From Populus alba (lineage: Eukaryota; Streptophyta; Magnoliopsida; Malpighiales; Salicaceae), in assembly GCF_005239225.2 (NCBI RefSeq), contig NC_133301.1, forward strand, positions 11,408,318-11,472,317: DNA of 64,000 nt. Reading direction: 5' to 3'. Of the stretch, positions 49,425 to 61,850 are shown piece by piece. Positions within the stretch are counted from its first letter, which is position 1; each line of letters starts with the position of its first letter. Under the pieces are notes generated by a model. The model searched no databases, was not told the DNA's origin, and worked only from the letters and a program-made list of their open reading frames with translations. Made by a program: the position numbers and the translations under genes.

Positions 49425-49432
49425 TATAAATA
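49425..49432 (+). promoter_or_regulatory. TATA box of XTH-C
   Basis: TATAAATA, 94 bases before the start codon, a perfect plant TATA consensus. Confidence 0.7.
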
Positions 49433-49525
49433 CTAACCAGGCTATCTCCTTGATAATCCCACCTCCGAGCTTGCAAAAACTTACTTTATATATCATCCTT
49501 GGCATCAATCGTTTCATAATAGCCG

Positions 49526-50565
49526 ATGGCTTCTTTGAATACTGTGCTTGTGCCCCTTGTAGCTCTTCTTGTGACGGTTGCATCAGCAAGCAACTTCTAC
49601 AACGATTTTGATATTACCTGGGGAGATGGCCGTGCTAAGATCCTCAGCGACGGCGAGCTCCTCGCTCTCAACCTTGACAAGGCCTCTGGCTCTGGATTTC
49701 AATCCAGGAATGAGTATCTGTTCGGAAAGATTGACATGCAACTCAAGCTTGTCCCCGGCAACTCTGCAGGCACTGTCACTGCTTATTATGTAAGTGAACC
49801 TGATTGTTTGCCTCAAGTAAGTCACGAAACAATCATTGTATGTGACTAACAGTAAACTTGCTTTTTGTCATATGAATTTGCAGCTGTCATCAAAAGGGTC
49901 TGCGTGGGATGAGATAGATTTTGAATTCCTGGGGAATTTGAGCGGTGATCCTTACATCCTGCACACTAATGTGTTTAGCCAAGGCAAGGGCAACAGAGAG
50001 CAGCAGTTCTATCTTTGGTTTGACCCAACTGCTGATTTCCACACATATTCCATTCTTTGGAACCCACAGCGCATTGTGTAAGCATCAATCTTCAATCCTG
50101 CTCCGTGTACAACGTTAATACATGCTGTGTTACTAATTTGGTTTTCTTTTTCTCTGCTCCAGCTTCTCTGTGGATGGCACTCCAATTCGAGAGTTCAAGA
50201 ACCTGGAGTCCGTGGGGGTTCCCTTTCCGAAAAACCAGCCGATGAGGATTTACTCGAGTCTATGGAATGCTGATGACTGGGCTACAAGAGGTGGCTTGGT
50301 CAAGACAGATTGGGCCCTAGCTCCTTTCACCGCTTCTTATAGAAATTTCAATGCCGAAGCTTGTGTTTTGTCTAATGGGGTATCTTCCTGTGGCACAACC
50401 ACTTCTCCTCCGGCCTCCACCTCGAATGCTTGGTTCTCAGAGGAGCTTGATTCAACAAGGCAGGAGAGGTTGAAATGGGTCCGGGAGAATTACATGGTAT
50501 ACAATTACTGCAATGATGTCAATAGATTTCCCCAAGGTCTACCTACGGAATGCAGCATGTCCTAG
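49526..50565 (+). CDS. Xyloglucan endotransglucosylase/hydrolase, third of three (XTH-C), three exons, 286 aa
   Basis: A GH16 wall-remodelling enzyme on the opposite strand to XTH-A and XTH-B. Exons: 49,526-49,789; 49,884-50,077; 50,163-50,565, GT/AG ends, same phases and same 194-nt middle exon. The signal peptide ([20 protein letters not shown]) precedes [20 protein letters not shown]. The catalytic motif is [11 protein letters not shown], then NLS. The C-terminal XET domain has [32 protein letters not shown], a Thr/Ser/Pro-rich insert, [13 protein letters not shown] and [12 protein letters not shown]. It looks fully functional. In sequence style all three resemble the Arabidopsis TCH4/XTH22-25 group, which I know to be touch- and growth-responsive. 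The regulation here is inference. Confidence 0.95.
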
Positions 50566-51602
50566 GAGGAAGACGTCCTTGCATTACCTGTCCACGTTTT
50601 GCCACATAAGATATTCAATTGGTTTTTGTAATTAATCATTTGGTGCAATTCTTTAATTCTTTTTCACCAATCAATTGTTTTTAATGTAATAAGAATCCGC
50701 AGTATTTCGATGAAAGTAAAAGGTATTCCTGGCTTTCTCCTAAGCTTTGGATTAGAAGAAAATTTAGAAAGGAAAAACAAAGGTTTAAAACCAGTAATTA
50801 ATGCTAGAAAATAAGGTAAAAAAGATCTTTAAATTTACATAAACAATACAAAATTAATCAACCTTAAATACTTTTCTTCAACCCCTTTTTTTATAAGAAT
50901 TTTAGAAAACTAAAAATTGATAAACTTACTTCATTAACAACTTACATTACCAATAATAAACCAAAATCAAACCTAAATGTTTTTTTTAATTTAAACCAGG
51001 TTTTTTTTTAGCTAAAAGATTTATTCCAATTCTGAAAAATTGTTATAAAAAAAATTAATTAATTCCTTCCATTCAAGGGATTGACAAAAAAATGGGCAAG
51101 AAAAAATAATTATTCATGGAACAAGTCTTATTTCAAATTTTAGATAGTAAAACATAATTTTTTATAATTCAAAATATTGTTTTACAATAAACTTAAACAC
51201 AAGTCTAGGCTCAACCCAAAACGCGTGTAAGTGGGTGGGGTTTGAGCCCAAAACTCACTTTACTTATAACCCCTCTCATATAAAATTTTGAATACTTTTT
51301 TTTATTCAACTTTAACTTTTCACTTTGTTTTTTTCTCTCTACGTGGAATAGAATTCTTTTAAAGAGTTTTAGATTTCACCAAATTATATTAATCAATGGT
51401 TATTTGATATCAATTTCTTTTTCGCTCATAATTTATTTAAATCATTTTAATATTTCAAATTAAAAAACTTAGAGATTAAATTCCAACAAAGCTTTAACCC
51501 AAAAAGTTAATGGACCTCACTCAAATGTGATGCACAAACCATGTTTTTAAATAAAAAATTCCCAAGAAACCAATAAAACAAGTAAAAAACAATTTCTATT
51601 AT
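50566..51602. other. AT-rich DNA between XTH-C and the mitochondrial-like block
   Basis: The first ~150 bases are XTH-C 3' flank ('taatgtaataag' near 50,681). The remainder is AT-rich without coding features. Confidence 0.6.
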
Positions 51603-51837
51603 GAACAAGAGAGGTTTGATGCTTTTGAATTCATTGTATTAATTCTACTTCCTACTCGCAGTATGCTCTTTATGATCTCGGCTCATGATTCAATTGCCAT
51701 GTATTTAGCTATTGAGCCTCAAAGTTTATGTTTTTATGTGATCGCAGCATCAAAAAGAAAGTCTGAATTTTCCACGGAAGCCGGCTCGAAATATTTGATC
51801 TTAGGTGCATTTCCCTCTGGAATCTTATTGTTTGGGT
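51603..51837 (+). pseudogene. nad2: Mitochondrial nad2 exon fragment (NADH dehydrogenase subunit 2)
   Basis: The plus-strand frame from 51,603 reads QERFDAFEFIVLILLPTRSM, LFMISAHDSIAMYLAIE, then SLCFYVIAASKRKSEFSTEA and KYLILGAF...SGILLFG. This is the conserved N-terminal third of mitochondrial complex I subunit NAD2, part of its second exon. It breaks off on the left in nuclear AT-rich DNA. On the right the reading stops matching NAD2 at about 51,837, where 'gtacgaccggacaac' resembles the 5' end of a mitochondrial group II intron (GUGYG-like). Several codons are in the state expected before C-to-U RNA editing (EPQSL, GSKYL, AFPSG). It cannot be expressed as a protein in the nucleus. Confidence 0.9.
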
Positions 51838-52010
51838 ACGACCGGACAACTACCGATATCTATTAATATCTTTTCTTATAATGTTGTTGTTAAATTTATT
51901 TATCGTAAACTCTCGGATCGGGTATTACTTAGATGTGAAACTTGCAGACCTCATTGGTTGTGATATTGATCGTCACGGGGGGAACGAAATCTAAGAATAT
52001 ATAGACTTGT
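51838..52010 (+). other. Candidate 5' part of nad2 group II intron 2
   Basis: Directly follows the nad2 exon with 'gtacgaccggacaactaccg'. nad2 intron 2 is split and trans-spliced in plant mitochondria, so only a 5' half is expected here. Its right end is not determined. Confidence 0.45.
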
Positions 52011-54209
52011 AGAGACCCTCTATGTAGTTGTCTATCTAGGGCGATCGATCTACATCTTTCCCCATAGCCCTGGGGCTGTGTCTCGATCTCCTACGTGCGA
52101 AATCTGAGGGACTAGTTCCTATGGAGATTCCCCTTGGTCTAATTCCACGCCTTATGACGTTTCGAAAAGGGAGTCGGTGTGGCGTAAAGTGAAGATCACG
52201 GGAAGTAGAGAAGAATTCCCTTTCTGGGGTATTCCGAAGGTGTAACCTAGACAACGAAAAAGGGGCCCGATACTTCAACTAGAAGAGCGACCAGTTGGTT
52301 CACCAAACCCCGACCCAGCGTTACACGTTTTCCAGGTCCGAAGGGATCCAGTGCCCAATTACCGACTCCTCCCGGAATTGCGTTATCGGAGCCGAGCCAG
52401 GAATGGCCGTTAGTGGACACCCACCACTTTTCACCGGTTAGAGAGGCCCTCTTTAATACATTAAGAAAAGATGTTCACAGGGGACAGAAAGACTCGGTCA
52501 TAGGAACGTCAGACCACCTACGCGCTGGTGAAAACCACCTCGACCGGATCAGAGTAAACAACAATGTCGAATCAGGCCGCCCCGTCGCCTTGAAAGAATT
52601 CACACGCGGCCACCAGCTTTGCCAAAATAAGGAGAGATCTGCTGCTTACTGCTCACGAAAACATTCGACCTATACTTATAGTCAAGTCGTCCGCGTATCT
52701 TTCTGATCTCCTTCTATTCAAAAAATTGTTGGCGGATTGCCGGGGAGCGAGACGAAGAAAGAAACGACGCATTAGCCCGCATTCTACTAAAGTCTTTTCA
52801 CAAGTACTGTGGTAGGAAGGGAGATCTTTCAATTGGTTGGACGCATCTACCTCTGCCTCCCTCGAAGGTGAAACTTTCCTCTAAAGCACGACCAGCCGAC
52901 TCTGTAGAGTTTTGGGTTGGGAATGGATTGATTTGCTTATATAAGGAGGCCATAAAGTGAAAACGTCCCTCAATGAAAGCGGGGATTTCTGCCTAGCCGT
53001 AGGTGTTTGTGAAGGGACAGAGACGTCCTCTTTCTACTAGACTTGTCTCATTAATTTGAAAACTGACAAGCCCACGGAGCGGTGCGCTAGCTTAAGGAAA
53101 GCAATTCGTTCATTAAATTCTTCAATCGGGCAAGCTTTCACATATTCTGATTTGGACTCTCTATTTTAGCATTCCTACTTAAAAGATGAGGCTCGAGAGA
53201 CCTGATTTTTTATGCCTCGACGAGGGATGAAATACCAGCTCTAGCTACAGAACTAGAAGCGAATTAGCTTAGCTCTCGAAACAACCGGCGAAGGATAAAG
53301 TTGTCCATCAACGGGTCAATTAATTGCCCATTTTTTGGCTCTACCAGTAATTACAATATCAGATGGGAGAACCAGTTCGGCAATAAGACCTGGAAAGGAC
53401 ATGGCCGGTCTGCGAAGAACAATCAAGGTAGGATTAGCACCCTTCCTCAACAACTCAAAGTTTAGCCTCTTCAAACCTCTCTTTTAAGCTTTTAAGATTC
53501 AACAACCCCTTCTACTTTCAACCCTCAATCCGTGATCTCTCTAGCTATCGCTCCAGGTATGTAACTAGCTCGTACTTGGACTTTAAATTTCAGTCTGACA
53601 CTCGTTCGCTTTCTGATTCGATTTAGTATTTTGTTCTCCGGTCTGTAACGACTTCTTGGTTGGTACAAACCCTCATCTCTTTCCCTATACTAAAATGAAT
53701 GAATCTCCTTCTTAGTCGAGCTTTCTTTCGTCAGCGGAGGAACCGCTGCGCACCTGTCTCGGTACCCGATAAAAGTACTAGCTTAAGGGACAACTAGCCT
53801 TTTTCTTCAATAGTAATCTTCTCTACTTCGCTCCTGTTAGTCGATCCTCTTATACTCTAGCTCTGCTCGTGCCAGGGATGAAATGGCTCGACCAAACGTA
53901 CGAGGAATGGACGAATACAGCTGTCCCGATTTACACCTTTTTCGATGGGCTCATCTCGCTTGTATCTTATAAATGGGTTGTTGATGCTCTCACGTTAGTG
54001 AAAGGAAGAAGTCTTAGAATATGTTATCGATAGCAATAGCTCTGTGCCCTTCGCCAGACCCTTTTTTTTGGTAGGGAAGACCCGCTTTGCTTCATTCCAA
54101 TGAATGACCTAGATCTTTTGCTTCGAACCTATCTCGAGCCTTTTGACTTTGATCATCATATGAAATATTTCAGAGTTTGTCGTGAGATCGGCACCTTTCT
54201 ATTCCCAAG

Positions 54210-55060
54210 TTATGCAAGATAAAGGCTGATATTGATAGAAGAGCCGGTGTCCACTAATGCCCTTCTCGCTCGTAGTTCCCCAATTTTGACATAAAAGGGT
54301 CCGCTATGTTTCAGCCCTTGTAATAGCGCATCATGCGCAGAGAATGAGATCACCCCGGGCTTTAGCTGTCCTTGGTATATCTCCTTTAGGCACCAAATGC
54401 TGGGAAAAGAATGCCTCCTCTTCTCCACATTCTATGGCTGCTTGAGAAATTCTCCAAATGCTCTCTGGTTGCCAGGCCTTCGAGATCATGAGCACTTTTG
54501 ATGTGCGTGAGATAGGAGGGATCTTCTTTAGTTGTGCCACCACGTCATATAGGGGCAATTATCTTCAAATGACATAGCAGCCACAATTGCAAGATGGCAC
54601 ATGGTCCATGAAGAATAGAATATTGGTTATCCCACGAGCACAATCAGAGAGCCCTTTATACATCTCAGCTAGGATCAAAGGTACAATTGTGGTTTTATCC
54701 TTTGAGCGCAGACAGCTAAAGATTCCGTCACAACCAGGTCAATGGCTCTGATATCGACACCAATAAAGATTTCCGCAAGCAAACGCAGTGGGTAAATCTT
54801 GGAGTCGAAACTGAAGCGCGGTCATGTGAGAACCTGTCAATTAAAAATCTTGGTAAATAAGCGAGTCGGATCCCTCCTGCATAACCAAGCTTGAGCTCAT
54901 CCTGGCGTAGGCCAGCGAATCACGAAGCAGAGAAGTGTAGCCAGAACGAGGCACGACGATACCAAGTTCACCTATATGAAGAAGACCAGAAAGACGATAC
55001 ACTTCTTCCAAAGAGGGTGCGAGCTTATGCCAATTAAAGATCACGATCAGGATCCCAACA
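54210..55060 (-). pseudogene. Gypsy-related remnant: plant-mobile-domain-like region then aspartic protease
   Basis: On the minus strand, N- to C-terminal: 55,044-54,841 has FNWHKLAPSLEEVYRLSGLL, in the style of the 'PTLEEVxxLxGLP' start of plant mobile domain proteins. About 54,690-54,600 reads LAEMYKGLSDCARG. 54,558-54,331 has YDVVAQLKKIPPISRTSKVL. In a shifted frame, 54,365-54,215 has VISFSAHDALLQGLKHSGPF and ALVDTGSSINIS, the gypsy protease active site (DTGSS). Several stops and frameshifts show it is dead. The similarity of the first part is weaker than that of the protease. Confidence 0.6.
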
Positions 55061-58000
55061 CTCTACAGCTGCTTCCAGAAGCTCCCAGTCGAGCCTAACT
55101 TTACAGAGATCAAAAGCATAAAAGAGTCCTACCTCCTTCAAAGCTTGGATGACCTCATCGGAAATTAATAAAGTAATCTAACCATCCCTTCGTGGCAGCC
55201 GCTCCTTCTCTGCCGGATTGGCCAAGGTGATGAAAAATTGGAAAAATGGGCAAGGCCCTTGATCCGGGGGTTGGAAGGGGCTTAGAACAGCTTTCTGAAT
55301 TGCGAAAGAGTAACCTTTCCACCATCCCCTACTATTCTAGCCTCAGCTTTTGCTTTAGCTCATTCTCTTGTTGATTATGTAAAAGATTCTACGGATGTCT
55401 TTGTTGATATTTTAATTTAAGGCTACAGACTCGGCTTCTTTTCAAGCTCGGAAGTGACGATTTGAATGAAATAGAGTAGTTTGAAGGAAAGCATGTGACG
55501 GATATAAGGCAGTATATGTAGTAAACGGATAAAGGAGTCGACTCTCTTTTCTTTTTATATTCCGCTCAGGAGATCTTGACCGGGTATTTAGAAAGATCCC
55601 TTGTTAAAAGTGGAGATCTTTAGTAAAGAGAAACTGCCTTCTCACTCCTATCTTCATCCTTGTCTGGTCCACGAGGAACTGGAAGAGTAGTAAAGGGAGA
55701 TGGGCAAAGCAGGGCTAAAACACTAGGCTCTGAGACCGGGAAAGAAGCTGAAGGTCAAAAGCAAGGCGACCAAAGGCCTTAGGGAGAAGAAGAGGTATAG
55801 AGCTAAGAAAGCAGGCTAAGAAGCCGAAGGCTAATAAAAAGAAGAGTTGACTCTCCCCTTGGGACTGCAACTGGAAGGGAAGAAGGAGTGGAATTTGCTC
55901 CCCCAGTGGAATTCGCTTTCAGCTCTTACTGGCTTCGTCTCGTACTCGTGTATTAGCTACAGCACCCGCATAAGCGGAAACTAGTCCTATCACTAACCTC
56001 CTTAATTCTCATTGCCTGGTCAGCATGAAATCAACCGATCTGAGTGGATCAACTGCTTTAGCAGCTGGGCCCATCACTGCAGAGCATCCAATTCCCAACT
56101 AATCTATTCAAACTCCAGCGATCGAATGGCAACCAAGAGGAGGCCCCATAAGCTTCGAAGTTCTCCAGGGCCTATCAGTTACTTCCTTCCAGGGCGGACT
56201 GACCTAGGGCCGCATCCTTGGCTCACTGAAACCCATATACTAGTCTGCTTCACTGCTGTCTGATATCCCCATCTCTCTTTCTTACCTACCCTCTCAACTT
56301 CCGTTGGGATATCACAGAGCAAATTCTATACTCTAACTTTCATTCCCGCTAGCTGACTTGCCTGCGCTTGGAGATTCGAGCACAACAAAGAGCTTATTTA
56401 CGGAAATTCTTCACATCTGTCCGCTTTCAACCCAAGCGTGAAAAGTCAATGCTTTCTTAGATTTCGATAGAGACAAAGATCTTTAAGCTGAAAACTGGAG
56501 TTTAGGGTGCCTATAATATAAGGTCTGAACCCATATTTGGTTTGAATCTCACGATTCTATTAGCAGAGATCGGGTATAGGAGTCTTGGACCTACGCTTTC
56601 TAGTTACGTATGAGCAAGTATATCCTAATTTCCAGTCGAGTTAAAGCATGGAGGCTGGTCTTAAAGATTAGAAATGGATTTCTTATACTCCTGACTATGA
56701 AAGTAAAGAGACTTAGCAGCATTCCGACTCACTCCTCAACCTGAGAAAGCAGGAGCCGCGGTATTTCACTCAAGATTGGCTCTCTCTACCCGTAGCTTCA
56801 GGGGTATTCACCTTTGGCATATGCCCGCTCTGACCGAGATTCTTCCGTACTAGAATTCGGTGGAGGAAGTTTAGGGCACCCGGTTCCGTCGCTAATCGAG
56901 TAGCTCCAGAAGCTCGTAATGAGGGATGTGAGGCTAGCAAATAGAGTCCTTTTCTAGCGGCTGCTTGTGAAGTATGGAAGGAGATTCAATTGAAATTCCC
57001 AGCAATGGAGACAAAGTAATCCATTAATGTTCGTTCTCGTAATTGAAACTTGCCCTTTCGTTTTTCTTCTTTTATATTATATTATTAGTGAGCACCCTCA
57101 TCCCACACTCACTTGTCAAAGCATGGGAGAAAAGTCAGTAATGCTATTTTTCCTTCTCTCATTCTATGCTAAAACCTTTCTTCTTCTCTTCTGTTAGCGA
57201 AGGCAGAAAGCCTATAAGTTGTTCGTCCTCATTCAGCCTTGCTTGACCGAAGGAGATAGAAGGCTCATCAATCAGTCATAGCCTAAACTGAGGCATTGGA
57301 GGGGCATGAGAATTTACAAAGAAGGTGCGCATTCCGATTTGGTCAATCTCATCTCTTTCTTCTCTGCAACTCGGGTAAAAGCCTAGAAGTTAAAAGGAAG
57401 TCAAGATTGAATTGGATTTGCTTTCCGGCATTCTGCTTTTGTTTGGATCGAACTCCAAGGGTTGCCATTCTACTAAGTAAGAAGAAATCGAACTCGCAGG
57501 AAAATCTAAGTAGCAAAGGGTACGACATTCAGTCAGCTTGGTGAAAAGACTTTCTTTGTCTAATTCCACAGTGCTTTCAAGAGTAATAGTAAATAGAAAG
57601 TACCAGGGATCAAACGAGAAGGAAGGTACGACATTGTCAAAATGATTGGAAATCTTCCACGTTTGCCCTTCCTTAGTCGGTAATGAGAGATCTATGTCTA
57701 AAAGGAGGGCATGTTGGCAAGAAAGCATTCACCGACGGAAGCAATGCTTTAAGAAAAGAGAGTGAATCTAGACTTGCATCTTCGAGTCTTATTAAAAGGA
57801 AGAGATGCTTATTTGTTATAAAGATCCCAAGATCAGCTTTGCTTTTATCGGCATATCCGCTAGTTCAATCACCCTAGAGCTAGAGGGGAGGCACTAGTGG
57901 TAGCTCTAATATGTCTAAACCTCAGGAAAACTTTCTAGGCGCAGTACAGGGGTCGAACTCTTTGGATGGTAATAAGTACGGTAAGCCTGAAGCGGTGGCA

Positions 58001-59090
58001 TGGGAACTTCCTTTCAGAAGGACTGATTCGGAAGAGAGGAAAGATGGACTTGCATCGTATTAGAATATAAGGAAGAGTTGCTTGTACTTACTGCTTGCTT
58101 ACATGCTTACTCGGAACTGAACTATCCTGACATAGGTCCGAGACTTTCCGACGACGCACGGTTCTTTTTCGGTTCCCTGGATTAGAAAGTCTTGAACCCT
58201 TACGTCTTTACTCAGAGAAGTCACTCGTGGAGCGATTTACCACTTATGACAGTGAGCAGTGACCTCGAAGAGATCAGCCACCTTACGTACGATTTCCAGC
58301 TTTGCTTTGAGTTCACCCGTGGCTTTCTCTTTTTATGTTATCTTGTTTCCACCGACAAAGAAAGAGATAGAGATAAGGTAGTGAAGTGAAACTGAATAGG
58401 AAGGTTCCCTCATATGACTACTTATCAAAAAGTGGATACTCTTCACCTCAGGAGCTAGGAAGAACTAAGAAAGCGAACCGGCCGAAGCCGGAGTCACGTG
58501 TAAGGAGAGTTGAAATAAGTAGGTATCAATAGCCTTCTTTAAAAATGTCTCTCTGAGTGATCTAGCTATGTTTGAGTTCTAAACCTCATATATACAAGAT
58601 ATGATAGAAAGAATAAAGAAAGCCATTTCTGGGGCAGATATAGGAGGTCAAGCGAAGATCAGAAGGAATAGCTTTCTTCCAAAAATCCCAATTGCCACTA
58701 GTTTTGGAGCTTTGAGTGCTCACTCGTCAGTTACCAACTGTAGAGCTGATTCTACGTCAGAAAACTTATCCATCATAATGGAATAGAGCACGAAGGATGT
58801 CATGATGTACTCTTTAGGATCCCCTTCCTTATTCTTAGATGTCTAGTCTAATTTAAATATTGTTAACCAGGAACTATACCCCTAATCTGCTCGAGAATTT
58901 TGGCAGCTAGAAGAGAGAGTTGAAGCAGATAATCTCTTAAGGACGAAAAAACACACTATAGCTCGATCCTCATTCCTTCTTACTTAGGAAATGTGACGTA
59001 TCTTTAGAACTCAATCAATTCCATCGATCGGCCGGAAAGCCTATCTCTTTTGGTACAGAGGACATAGGGGCGAATGCTTGAATGGGAGAG

Positions 59091-59160
59091 GCTAGGAGTT
59101 GAACCTAGATTACACACTGACCCGCTCTACCACCGCTGGAATATGTCCACAAAGAACTGG
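59091..59160 (-). tRNA. tRNA-like remnant (D- and T-arm motifs only)
   Basis: The minus strand reads 'agcggtggtagagcggg' (D-arm-like) and then 'ctaggttcaactcctag' (a good T-arm with 5-bp stem) and 'cctctccca'. The central part is too short or divergent to name an anticodon, and no 5' acceptor strand pairs with the 3' end. A degenerate mitochondrial tRNA or t-element is likely. Confidence 0.3.
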
Positions 59161-59209
59161 TAATTTCACTTCCATGGTGAGAACGCTGGCTCTACTTAGT
59201 AAGGACTTC

Positions 59210-59935
59210 CAGTTTTTATGAAATGGAAGATCCAGATCTTGGAGCACCTAATCAACAAGTTGAGGAGAAGGTATGAAATCCTCAGTCTCCTGGGGCAAGT
59301 GGGGGCGACACACTGAATGAACCAACTCCAATGGAGCAGGATCAAGAAGAAGTTCAGCTACGTAAAAGTGAGCGTGACCCTCGTCGTCGATTTGAGATTG
59401 AGGGAAAGGCCTTCATGCTAGCTCCGGTAGATGAAGAGAAAGACTAAAGAAGAGGCTCTCGCAAGACTTGCTAGGGAATTCCTTCAAGCAATGCAGGACG
59501 AGATGGAGTCGATGAAAGCAAATCCAGTCTGGGACTTGGTTGACCTTCCACCAGGGCCTCAGACAATCGTAACAAATGGGTTCTTAAGATTAAACGCAAA
59601 GTGGACAGATCTATTGAAAGGTATATGTGACTAAGGCTTTACATAAAAGGGAGGAATCCATTATGAGGTTCTTAGACCAGTTCTTAGATTCGTCTCCATT
59701 AGGCTCATTCTAGCCATTCTCGCAACATCTAGCTAGATCTAGAGCTCAACCAAATGTTAAAACTGAATTTCTTATTTTAATGGGGATCTTTATGAATAGA
59801 TCTATATGGACCAATCCGTCGGCTTTGTTGATGATGGACAGGAGCGCAAAGTATGCAAGTTCAAACGAGAAATCTATGGCTTAAAGCAGGCGCCAGTGCC
59901 TTGGCTAAATTCCTACCTTCGGGAGAATTAGGATT
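59210..59935 (+). pseudogene. Copia reverse transcriptase remnant inside the mitochondrial-like block
   Basis: 59,455-59,560 reads EFLQAMQDEMESMKANPVWD and LVDLPPG, the classic start of the plant copia RVT_2 domain. The next conserved part (NKWVLKIKRK, then SIERY) is one frame off, so there is a frameshift near 59,570. After a gap, 59,815-59,905 has VGFVDDGQERKVCKFKREIY and GLKQAP, a later RVT_2 segment. Upstream 'RKSERDPRRRFEIEGKAFML' resembles the linker before the domain. It is broken by stops and deletions. Confidence 0.85.
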
Positions 59936-61639
59936 CCATCGTAGTGGTTCTCCCTTGTTGACCAAAGGAGTGCTTTAAAAGGTTAGAGTCAGAGAAGGAG
60001 TGGTTTACTTGGAAGGAGAAGGAGAGGGTAGTGCGGAAGCGTCTTCTCTTTTGAGTTTGACATAGTTAGGTGTAGCCAACTTTCGTGGAGAATTGAGTAG
60101 GCGCATGCCGGCTAAGACCCCCCTCCTTCTAGTACCTGACCAAGCTCCAGTTGACCCTGAACCGGAAAGCGGAAAGAGAAGGAGAAGGAGAGCCAAAGGT
60201 AGCATAGCTTCTTCCAGTTCCAATTTCTCCATTTTGAGCTTATCCGTACATCACCTTCTTCCTTCCTCGAGTGATTTCATCCCTTCGGTCTCCTATTGGA
60301 AGATCTTTTAAGGTCATAAGCAGTAGTCAACCCCTTATTATATCAAAGAAAGTACTAAATGAGAGACTTCTATTTAGATATATTTTTAGTACAACTGAAA
60401 CTATGTCTTATGGTAAGCGGACGCCACTTTTCTCGTCGGCGATCACCGTGAGATCTCTTGAGTGCTAATAAACTCAAACTAAATGGCACGTATGCTTTCA
60501 CCAGGACTTCTTCAAGAAATTCCCCCATTGCTCCCTTTGTCAAAAGTTCTAAGGAATCATCAGTAACTATATACTCTGTCGGTTAGTCTGACTTCCTTTT
60601 CGGGCACGAAGGAATTACAATAGAATCAGGGTGCTCAATCTTCTCTCACGAGGACAAAAAGCATGCTTCGCAATCAAGCTAGAAAAAGACTCATCTGCGA
60701 AGACTAATAAAGAGAGTCCCTTACTCTAAAAGTAAAGTAAAGAAGAAGTAGTAAACTCCTTCCTCTCGGGCGCACTTCATTTCTAATCATTCAGTCTTAT
60801 TTCCCTTGGTCCCTCAGACAGTCCCCAGCCGGTCAACGGTTGCAAGCCAATGCTTCTTAGAAAGTCAAGGCAGTCTATCCAATCAAATCAGTGCCTTTGC
60901 GAGTGTGAATGCGAGCGGGAAGTCCACTCAGTCCAAGCCCCTTTCTGGCTTTTCATAAGAATGCCAATCAGTCTGTCCAAGGAAAGAAATCCGGTCGGTG
61001 CGGGAAAGAAAGGCAGTACGGTACGGTACCACTGTCCATTCTATCCATTCATTCCTCTTAGTCCAGGCAAGCATGCTGGGGTAGTCAAAGAGGAAGATTT
61101 TCTATCTTTTAGCAACAACCAACCTAGGTCTCTTTGAATCCGATGTCTTAGGAGAAGGAATAAGAGATGAAAGCAATGTCTCTTGTTAGCAGTCTAGTGA
61201 GCCTACGCTCATTCCAGTCAGTCCGAGCAAGTAAGAATAAATAAGGAAAGTCGCTAGGGAAGTAGGAAGTAGGCTTAGCTCTTGTGCACATCTTTTGAGG
61301 GGTTTACTTGCTTACTTCTTAGAGTAAGGTGAGAGGAGATTTTTTCATAAACCATTTCTTTCTCGATGCTTTTCGGTTTGGAACTCTGTTTTCATCCTTC
61401 TTCAAAGGAAGGAGTCATCCTCATCGAAGAGTTCGGGAGCTTCCACGACAAACTCCAAACCCCATTGAAATATAGCCTTTTCTCTTCTCTCTCTATTTCA
61501 CTAAGGAAATAAGGCCTCTGTGATCCTCTCTAAAGGCTGTTCAAAGGAGGCTGTGGTCAATCAATTCATTCAGCTATAAGAGCTACTTTCTTTTAGGCTG
61601 CCTTGCCCATTAGCAGTACAGTCTAGCTCTATTTACCTC

Positions 61640-61850
61640 TTTCTAGGACGATGAAGGTATGTTGAGACTCTCCTCCAACGATGCTGTTGTGAATGTTTTT
61701 GGACTATTGACACTATTTCCCAGCACTTTTGGTAGAAGATAGGCTGAAAAACCGTCCGGCCCAGGGGGCTTTAAAGGCTCCCATGGCGAAGACTGCCTTT
61801 TTTGACTTAAAGTCTGGTGAGAACTGGTCCGAGCATACCGTTAACTATGC
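61640..61850 (-). pseudogene. LINE reverse transcriptase remnant inside the mitochondrial-like block
   Basis: On the minus strand 'AVFAMGAFKAP' is followed one frame off by GPDGF and then FYQKCWEIVSIVQKHSQQ. This corresponds to the plant LINE signature 'F.MG.FKAPGPDGF.P.FYQ..W'. At least one frameshift, short and isolated. Confidence 0.75.

Noticed and set aside
52413..52706. 97-codon ORF in the mitochondrial-like block
   Set aside because: No match to any mitochondrial protein I know. Balanced composition alone makes such ORFs common here.
57390..57728. 112-codon minus-strand ORF
   Set aside because: No recognisable mitochondrial or plant family; not enough to call a gene.
60850..61137. 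95-codon ORF with Cys-Glu repeats
   Set aside because: The CECECERE stretch comes from a simple 'gagtgtgaatgcgag' repeat; no family seen.
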